Made by a program: the position numbers and the translations under genes. Below are positions 58,526 through 64,000 of a DNA stretch of 64,000 nt, one piece after another. Below the pieces are notes generated by a model that saw nothing but the letters and a program-made list of their open reading frames with translations, did no database searches and was not told where the DNA came from. This DNA comes from Pseudomonas thivervalensis (GTDB lineage Bacteria; Pseudomonadota; Gammaproteobacteria; Pseudomonadales; Pseudomonadaceae), in assembly GCF_001269655.1 (NCBI RefSeq), contig NZ_LHVE01000011.1, forward strand, positions 62,001 through 126,000, in the 5' to 3' direction. Each line of letters opens with the position of its first letter. Position 1 is the first letter of the stretch.

Positions 58526-59827
58526 TCAGGTAAACAGATCGACCCCCAACTGGAACGCGACCCACAACGCCAAGCCCGTGGCAAACATCAGCGCGATGTT
58601 CTCGAACAGGTTGTTGCGATACTCCTTGCCCAGCAGGGACTTCTGGTTGGACATGATCAACAGGCCCAAAGAAATCACCGGCAAGCCAATGATGTTCAGC
58701 GCGTTGACACCGATGGTCAGCGTGACGAAGTCCGGCATGCCTGGGAGCGACCAGATCAGTGGCGTCACGAGAATGAACAACATGAACCATTTATGCATCG
58801 GGTCACGGTGGAACTCTTTGCCGTAACGCTCCCGGCGCCCGGGCCGTACATGCTGGAAGGCGTCGGTGATGAGCATCGGGAACGCCGTGGTCTTGCCGGA
58901 GATGCTGGCGAACAGCGTGGCAAACACGCCGACAAAGAACACGTACCAACCGATCGAACCGAAGAATATTTCCAGGGCCTTGCCCAGGTCGCCCAGGGTT
59001 TTGACCTCGATGCCGTTGGGTCGCAGGATTTCCGCACCGACGATCCAGATGGCCAGGTTGATGACGATCCCGACAAACACCGCAAACAACAGGTCGTTAC
59101 GCTGGATACGCTTGTGTTCAGGCCCTACCCAGCCCTTCTGGCGCATCACATACGGATGGACGAAGTTGGCGATGGAACCGGCTACCGCACCGATCACCGA
59201 GACGGCCACCAGCAGCGCGCCGTGCACGCCTTCATCAGGCGGAATGCTGAAGCCAATGGTGCCTTTGACGATGCCGGCGACATCCGGGCCGGACATCACC
59301 GCCAGGGCCAGGAACGCCAGCGTCATGATCGCCAGCAGGCCTTTCATCACGCCTTCGATCATCGAATAGATATTGCGCCCGACGAGCATCCACACGGCCA
59401 GCACCACCGCCACCGAACACAGCAGTGGATAGTCGACCTTGAGCAGCATGGCCAATGCCTCACCGGCGCCCTTGATCATGTAGGCATTCATCAGGTGCCC
59501 CATGAGCAATGCATACACCAGCATGAACCAGGCGAAAAACGGATTGAGCTGGGCATAGCCCTGCAGGATGGTCATGCCCTGGTTATTGCAGAGCTGGAAG
59601 CGCGCGATGATGTTGACGATCAGGTAGCGCAGCAGCAGAGAGACCGCCAGCACCCACATCATCGCGTAGCCGTAGTTCGCGCCGGCCACGGATGAGGTGA
59701 TCAGGTCGCCGGCGCCCAGCCAGGAAAGGACGGCGATAATGCCGGGGCCAAGAAGCTTCAGCAGCCGCACGAAACGGCTTTGCGAAGGGGCCACGGCCTG
59801 GCCTTCAGCGGAAGGAATGCTCGACAT
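58526..59827 (-). CDS. Nramp-like transporter lacking the canonical metal-binding motifs
   Basis: A 433-residue membrane protein with about eleven hydrophobic segments in Nramp topology. In helix 1, where Nramp metal transporters have DPGN, it has LGAGDLITSS; in helix 6, where they have the MPH motif, it has IANFVHPYVMRQKGW. The fold and gating segments are otherwise similar (GPGIIAVLSWLGAGD, GKTTAFPMLITDAF). It may carry a different cation (as for NrmT-type magnesium carriers) or another substrate. Length and codon use are normal. Confidence 0.8.
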   Translation of the reverse strand: MSSIPSAEGQAVAPSQSRFVRLLKLLGPGIIAVLSWLGAGDLITSSVAGANYGYAMMWVLAVSLLLRYLIVNIIARFQLCNNQGMTILQGYAQLNPFFAWFMLVYALLMGHLMNAYMIKGAGEALAMLLKVDYPLLCSVAVVLAVWMLVGRNIYSMIEGVMKGLLAIMTLAFLALAVMSGPDVAGIVKGTIGFSIPPDEGVHGALLVAVSVIGAVAGSIANFVHPYVMRQKGWVGPEHKRIQRNDLLFAVFVGIVINLAIWIVGAEILRPNGIEVKTLGDLGKALEIFFGSIGWYVFFVGVFATLFASISGKTTAFPMLITDAFQHVRPGRRERYGKEFHRDPMHKWFMLFILVTPLIWSLPGMPDFVTLTIGVNALNIIGLPVISLGLLIMSNQKSLLGKEYRNNLFENIALMFATGLALWVAFQLGVDLFT

Positions 59828-59979
59828 GGATGGGGTCTCCGTTATTTTTTTTGTGAGAAACGGCCACAGTCGAACATATTAGATACGACGTCGTACAACC
59901 ATTATTAATCAGTAATTATGTATAAATGTTTCGTGGCATTCGCTCCCAAGATAACGCTGTATTGAGGAACAAATTGCCA

Positions 59980-60216
59980 CTAACTCCTCACCTGCTCGCC
60001 GTTATCGACCATCCAGCGCACCATCCGCGCCAATGGCACCCGATGCTGCTGGATGGCGCACCAGCTGACGTGTTCATGGCGGTACAGCTCGACATAACGG
60101 CTAAGCAACACATGCCGACCATCCTCGGCCAAGCGCAGCTCAACCTCACGGCAATGCAACACATCCGGCGCGAGCGAGCGCATTCGCCGATGCAAGACCA
60201 GCGCCTGGTTATTCAT
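59980..60216 (-). CDS. 78-residue protein overlapping the MlaA-type gene
   Basis: A short basic/acidic protein with the core LRLAEDGRHVLLSRYVELYR and HEHVSWCAIQQHRVPLARMV. Not recognised. Its ATG lies inside the end of the lipoprotein gene upstream (8-base overlap, ATGAATAA), so translation is coupled, and codon use fits the genome. No membrane segment or signal. Confidence 0.55.
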   Translation of the reverse strand: MNNQALVLHRRMRSLAPDVLHCREVELRLAEDGRHVLLSRYVELYRHEHVSWCAIQQHRVPLARMVRWMVDNGEQVRS

Positions 60217-60997
60217 CGGCAGCGGCTCCGTCCTGGCATTGCGGGTTGTCCTCCACCACCGCCCCCAACTTGCCCTGCGCGACAAGATCGGCTCGCCGTT
60301 GCGCCGTGGCGTCGCGAAGCGCCGCGTAGTAATCCGGTGCGGCCTGCAACTCGTCGGTCAGCGGCAAGGCCTCGGCACGGCCGTCGACGATGCCGCCGAC
60401 GGTGTTGATCGTGCCCAGGGTCTCGACCGTGCTGCTGTTGTCGCCGAACGGGTCGACGGCAAAACTCAGCACTTTGCCCGTCGCGTCCCGCAGGTTGGCG
60501 CTGCCCAGCAGCGGCAGCTCCACGGTAGGTCCGGGGGCGAGGTTCCAGACGCCGAAGGTCTGGCCGAAATCGGCCTTGTGGCGCTCGATGCCCAGCTTGC
60601 CCGACACGTCGATCAGCCCGACGAGCCCCGCCGTGGTGTTGATGACGAAACGGCCCAAGGTATTGACCGAGCGCTGGGCATTGCCTTGCAGCAGATCGTT
60701 GATGAACACCTTGGGCTCGCCGAAGTTCGCCACGAAGTTGTGGACGCCGGCCTGGAACATGTCCGGCAACTTGCGATAACCACGGGCCACCGGCGCCAGC
60801 GCATAGTCGTCCACGGTTCGGTTGAACGCGAAGATGCCACGGTTGACGGGTTCGGCGGGATCGTAAACGGTATAGGTCGCGCTTTCACACGAGCCCGGCT
60901 TTGCAGCCGGCGTGCTGGAGCAACCACTGGCGAGTGCCACCAATACAACCACGACGGTGGAGCGAACGAACGACGGAGCGGGCTGGGTGATCGGCAT
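60209..60997 (-). CDS. MlaA/VacJ-family outer-membrane lipoprotein
   Basis: A 262-residue lipoprotein: signal VVVVLVALASGCSST with lipobox Cys near residue 25, then the MlaA blocks YDPAEPVNRGIFAFNRTVDD, VANFGEPKVFINDLLQGN, GVWNLAPGPTVELPLLG. MlaA removes misplaced phospholipids from the outer leaflet of the outer membrane. Located away from mlaBCDEF. The ATG at 60997 was chosen from the signal peptide. Overlaps the 78-residue gene. Confidence 0.88.
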   Translation of the reverse strand: MPITQPAPSFVRSTVVVVLVALASGCSSTPAAKPGSCESATYTVYDPAEPVNRGIFAFNRTVDDYALAPVARGYRKLPDMFQAGVHNFVANFGEPKVFINDLLQGNAQRSVNTLGRFVINTTAGLVGLIDVSGKLGIERHKADFGQTFGVWNLAPGPTVELPLLGSANLRDATGKVLSFAVDPFGDNSSTVETLGTINTVGGIVDGRAEALPLTDELQAAPDYYAALRDATAQRRADLVAQGKLGAVVEDNPQCQDGAAADE

Positions 60998-61062
60998 ACA
61001 GGGTGATCTCGGCGAGGAATGGGGATGTTGCCTAGGCCGGTCCAAAGCCAAACACAGCCCCC

Positions 61063-61158
61063 TGTGGCGAGGGAGCTTGCTCCCGCTGGGTCGCGAAGCG
61101 GCCCCAAAAAAAGCGGTGAGCGCTTCGCACTCAAGCGGGAGCAAGCTCCCTCGCCACA
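61063..61158. repeat. REP pair (GTGGCGAGGGAGC class)
   Basis: Inverted GTGGCGAGGGAGCTTGCTCC units about 50 bases apart with CGAAGCGGCCCC and GGTGAGCGCTTCGC between; upstream of the MlaA gene and of the two-component operon, which are divergent. Confidence 0.85.
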
Positions 61159-61332
61159 GGATTTGTACAGCGCTGACTCGTTTTTAACTGACCGACATCA
61201 AGGCCATCCTGCCGCCGTTTTTTTGCCCGCAGATTTCCAGAATATTGCCCGCCGGCAACTTTATTACCGGGTTGAAATATATGACGCAGGCCCCGGATTG
61301 ACCCTAGTATTCCCCTGTATTCCTTACCCTGC

Positions 61333-62052
61333 GTGCCCACCGTGAGCCATCTATTACTGGTGGACGATGACCTCGAAGTCCTCGCCCTCTTGCGCAAATT
61401 CCTCGAACAACATGGCTACAGCGTAGCCGTGGCCGCCGACGGCAATGCCCTGTGGCAGGCGGTGGCGCACCAGGTGCCGGACCTGATCATCCTCGACGTC
61501 ATGCTGCCGGGGGACAACGGCCTGGTGCTGTGCCAACGGCTGCGGGCCGAGCACACGGTCGGCATCATCATGCTCACCGCCATGGGCGAATTGAGCGACC
61601 GCGTCGTCGGCCTGGAGCTGGGGGCGGACGACTACTTGACCAAGCCCTTCGACGCCCGGGAGCTGTTGGCCCGGGTGCGCGCCGTGCTGCGACGCACCGG
61701 TGAAGCCAAGGGCACGTTGAGCGACTCATCCCGGCCAATCCTGGAGTTCGAAAACTGGCAACTGGACGTCACCCGTCGCGAATTGCGCTCACCGGACAAG
61801 GTCATGATCCCGCTGTCCAGCGGCGAGTTCGAACTGTTGCTGGTGTTTGCCGAGCACCCGCGCCGGGTGCTGACGCGCCAGCAATTGCTGGACTTGACCC
61901 GCGGCGAAACCTTCGAGGCGTTTGACCGCAGCATCGACGTTCAGGTGAGCCGCCTGCGACGCAAGTTGGAAACCGACATCCCCGGTGCGTCGATGATTCG
62001 CACCGTGCGCAACAGCGGCTATCTGTTCAGCCCCCACGTGGTGAAGCGATGA
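61333..62052 (+). CDS. OmpR-family response regulator
   Basis: A 239-residue regulator: receiver domain LLLVDDDLEVLALLRKFLE, phosphoacceptor in IILDVMLPGDNG, KPFDARELLARV, then a winged-helix output domain ending VDVQVSRLRRKLE-like IDVQVSRLRRKLET and IRTVRNSGYLF. The start is a GTG at 61333 (or 61342). It overlaps the kinase gene by four bases (ATGA). Confidence 0.9.
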   Translation: MPTVSHLLLVDDDLEVLALLRKFLEQHGYSVAVAADGNALWQAVAHQVPDLIILDVMLPGDNGLVLCQRLRAEHTVGIIMLTAMGELSDRVVGLELGADDYLTKPFDARELLARVRAVLRRTGEAKGTLSDSSRPILEFENWQLDVTRRELRSPDKVMIPLSSGEFELLLVFAEHPRRVLTRQQLLDLTRGETFEAFDRSIDVQVSRLRRKLETDIPGASMIRTVRNSGYLFSPHVVKR

Positions 62053-63395
62053 AGCCCGCGCGCTCGGGCACGCATCGGCCACGGGACACGGTGGCGCGCT
62101 GGATCGCCCTGACCACCCTGATCGCCATGCTGACCTTGCTGGCCCTCAACGAACTGTTCAGCCTGCTGGCCGGTGCCTGGGCGCGCCCTCCCCTGATGGA
62201 GACCGGCCTGATGGAAAAGGCCGCCGCCATCACCCGTATCATCGACTCCGTCGCCCCCGCACAACGCCCAGCGATTGCCGCGGCCGCCAGTGACCAGGCG
62301 TTCAACGCGCAATGGCTGCAGCGACATGAAGAGGCGCGTCTGCCAGTGATCGACGACCCGGAATTCAGTGAAGGCTCGGCGTTGCTGCGCCGACAATTGG
62401 GCCGGCCGGACGCCAGGATCGAAGCCTACGAACCGGGCGACTGGCCGGCCAACCAAGCGGATGCGCGCTACGCGGTGATCATCGAACTGGCCGACCATTC
62501 CTGGGTGATTTTTTCCGTGCCTTCACGCAGTTGGGGGCTGGGCGAATGGGCGCGCAACGGGATCATCATCGCGCTGATCCTGCTCTCGACATTGATCGTC
62601 GCGCTGATTGCCACCCGGCACCTGGCCGCACCCTTGGAACGCTTTGCCGAAGGCGCTCGGCGCTTTGGCGTCGACCATCAGGCGCCACCGATTCCGGTCA
62701 TCGGCCCCCATGAAATCCGCCAGGCGATCCTCGCGTTCAATGCCATGCAGGCCCAGCTCAAGCACTTCCTGCAGGACCGTACGCAGATGCTCGCCGCCAT
62801 CTCCCATGACCTGCGCGCACCGTTGACCCGCATGCGCCTGCGCGGGGAATTCATCGAGGATGCCGAACAGCAGTCGCGCTTGTTCAGGGACGTGGACGAG
62901 ATGCAGGCGATGGTCAATTCTGCCCTGGAGTTCTTCCGCGACGATGCCCGGCTGGAACACGCCACCGCGTTCGACCTGGCCGAGCTGCTGCACACCATCG
63001 TCGATGATCTCAAGGACGCCGGCACCGAGGTCGCATTCGAAGGCGCCCAACGCTTCGTGTACGTCGGCCGGCCCATCGGCATCAAGCGCGCCTTGGTCAA
63101 CCTGATCGACAACGCGATCAAATATGGCGGCGCGCCGACGGTTCGACTCCAAGCCGACGCCCATCGAGTGGACATTCGCATCCTCGACCGTGGGCCGGGC
63201 ATCGCCGCCCAACACCTTGAGCAGGTCTTCACGCCGTTCTTTCGTATCGAAGGCTCGCGTAACAAGCACACCGGCGGCGTCGGGCTGGGCCTGTCGGCGG
63301 CCAGGGCGACGGTGCTGGAGCACGGCGGGACGCTGACCCTGAGGAATCGAAAGAGCGGCGGATTGGAGGCCAGGGTCTCGCTGCCACTGGACTGA
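62049..63395 (+). CDS. sensor histidine kinase (EnvZ-like, two transmembrane segments)
   Basis: A 448-residue kinase. TM1 about residues 17-40, periplasmic domain about 41-160 (with DPEFSEGSALLRRQLG), TM2 about 165-188, HAMP, DHp with phospho-His in LAAISHDLRAPLTRMRLRGE, and ATPase domain (NLIDNAIKYGG, DRGPGIA, GVGLGLSAARA). Partner of the overlapping OmpR-type regulator. The stimulus is not visible. Confidence 0.9.
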   Translation: MKPARSGTHRPRDTVARWIALTTLIAMLTLLALNELFSLLAGAWARPPLMETGLMEKAAAITRIIDSVAPAQRPAIAAAASDQAFNAQWLQRHEEARLPVIDDPEFSEGSALLRRQLGRPDARIEAYEPGDWPANQADARYAVIIELADHSWVIFSVPSRSWGLGEWARNGIIIALILLSTLIVALIATRHLAAPLERFAEGARRFGVDHQAPPIPVIGPHEIRQAILAFNAMQAQLKHFLQDRTQMLAAISHDLRAPLTRMRLRGEFIEDAEQQSRLFRDVDEMQAMVNSALEFFRDDARLEHATAFDLAELLHTIVDDLKDAGTEVAFEGAQRFVYVGRPIGIKRALVNLIDNAIKYGGAPTVRLQADAHRVDIRILDRGPGIAAQHLEQVFTPFFRIEGSRNKHTGGVGLGLSAARATVLEHGGTLTLRNRKSGGLEARVSLPLD

Positions 63396-63531
63396 AGCCC
63401 CCGGATGTATCGATCCGCGCTAAACAATCGGCGCCTTCCCCGGTAGGATGTCCGGCCTTTCCGGCCTCGACCCTGCCTGGGAAGGCGCTCTTGTTTGTAT
63501 CGCTCGACCCCGTACCATCGTTCGCGCTCAT

Positions 63532-63658
63532 TGTAGGAGCTGCCGAGCGAAGCGAGGCTGCGATCTTTCCCCAGACACTTGAGTCTCAAGCGAAAGATCA
63601 AAAGATCGCAGCCTTCGGCAGCTCCTACAGGCCCAGCGGGAGCAAGCCTCCTCGACAG
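63532..63658. repeat. REP of the TGTAGGAGCTG class joined to a GTGGCGAGGGAGC-class fragment
   Basis: TGTAGGAGCTGCCGAGCGAA and the reversed CTTCGGCAGCTCCTACA enclose GAGGCTGCGATCTTT and AAAGATCAAAAGATCGCAG. A degraded CCCAGCGGGAGCAAGC unit follows. Same class as the inner element at 7654-7796. Confidence 0.8.
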
Positions 63659-63694
63659 ACAAGAATCGACGGAGCCAAACCAAGGAATTCACCG

Positions 63695-64000
63695 ATGATT
63701 CTTATCATCTATGCGCACCCCTACCCCGACAAATCGCGGGTCAACCAGCAGATGCTCAAGCGAGCCTCCAGCAACCCGGACGTGGTCATACGTTCGCTGT
63801 ATGCGCTTTATCCCAATTTCGATATCGACGTCGAGGCGGAACAGCGAGCGGTGGAGCAAGCGGAACTGGTCGTCCTCCAGCACCCGATGTATTGGTACAG
63901 CACCCCGCCGCTGCTGAAACTGTGGATCGATAAAGTCTTCACCCACGGCTGGGCCTATGGCAAAGGCGCCACGGCGCTCAAGGACAAGAGGTTGCTGTGG
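63695..64000 (+). CDS. KefF-like NAD(P)H-dependent flavoprotein, 5' part
   Basis: The first 102 codons of a flavodoxin-fold oxidoreductase cut by the window end. ILIIYAHPYPDKSRVNQQML (flavin phosphate loop), VVLQHPMYWYSTPPLLKLWI and VFTHGWAYG match the KefF/YheR group; KefF activates the glutathione-gated KefC potassium channel. A following kefC-like gene is expected just beyond the window but is not visible. AAGGA lies 10 bases before the ATG. Confidence 0.8.
   Translation, partial: MILIIYAHPYPDKSRVNQQMLKRASSNPDVVIRSLYALYPNFDIDVEAEQRAVEQAELVVLQHPMYWYSTPPLLKLWIDKVFTHGWAYGKGATALKDKRLLW

Overview
The window looks like about 64 kb of chromosome from a member of the Pseudomonas fluorescens group. 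The basis is the GC-rich core with Pseudomonas-like proteins (PpnN, DUF3087, Nramp-like and RidA proteins, ferrisiderophore receptor), the very frequent Pseudomonas-type REP elements of several sequence classes, a REP-associated tyrosine transposase, and an F7/Che2-like chemosensory cluster. Species is not claimed. No rRNA, tRNA or CRISPR array was seen.

Layout. 1-5 kb: the end of an Ada-type DNA repair gene, a GyrI-like protein, a nitronate monooxygenase, and the molybdate transporter modABC behind a perfect ModE-type palindrome. 5-13 kb: topoisomerase IB, a ClpP-like protein, a KGG-repeat stress protein, small or poorly known genes, ppnN, a HAD phosphatase and a MATE exporter. 13.7-22.4 kb: a nine-gene chemosensory operon (mcp, cheY, STAS, cheA, mcp, cheW, cheR, cheD, cheB), tightly packed with start/stop overlaps. 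22.5-23.3 kb: a RAYT gene bracketed by its own class of REP. 23.7-28.6 kb: a NitT/TauT-type ABC transporter without a binding protein, joined to a FixL/FixJ-like two-component pair. 28.6-34.1 kb: small exported proteins, a RES/Xre toxin-antitoxin pair with a palindromic operator, a DMT exporter divergent from a LysR regulator, a HIT protein and a DUF2268 protease.

34.8-47.0 kb is accessory DNA. It has lower GC, different codon use, decayed genes and an IS5-family remnant. Its intact genes look like antiphage or conflict genes: an OLD-type AAA ATPase/TOPRIM nuclease, a protein kinase-like gene with an unrecognised C-terminal half, an ApeA-like HEPN protein (R-x4-H motif), a HExxH metalloprotein and a restriction-endonuclease-like protein of the kind seen with ABC-three-component systems. 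Remnants of an alpha/beta hydrolase, an AraC regulator and two copies of the same acetyltransferase tail are scattered among them. A structured RNA leader with a C(UUCG)G hairpin lies just before the island, upstream of a 90-residue protein gene.

47.1-64 kb returns to the core style: a TonB-dependent siderophore receptor with a terminator, a MITE-like element carrying two REPs, an orphan 676-residue protein, a periplasmic binding protein, an alpha/beta hydrolase, a LysR/CPBP pair whose second gene is frameshifted, RidA, a VOC protein, an Nramp-like transporter without the usual metal-binding motifs, an MlaA-type lipoprotein overlapping a 78-residue gene, an OmpR-type two-component pair and the start of a KefF-like flavoprotein.
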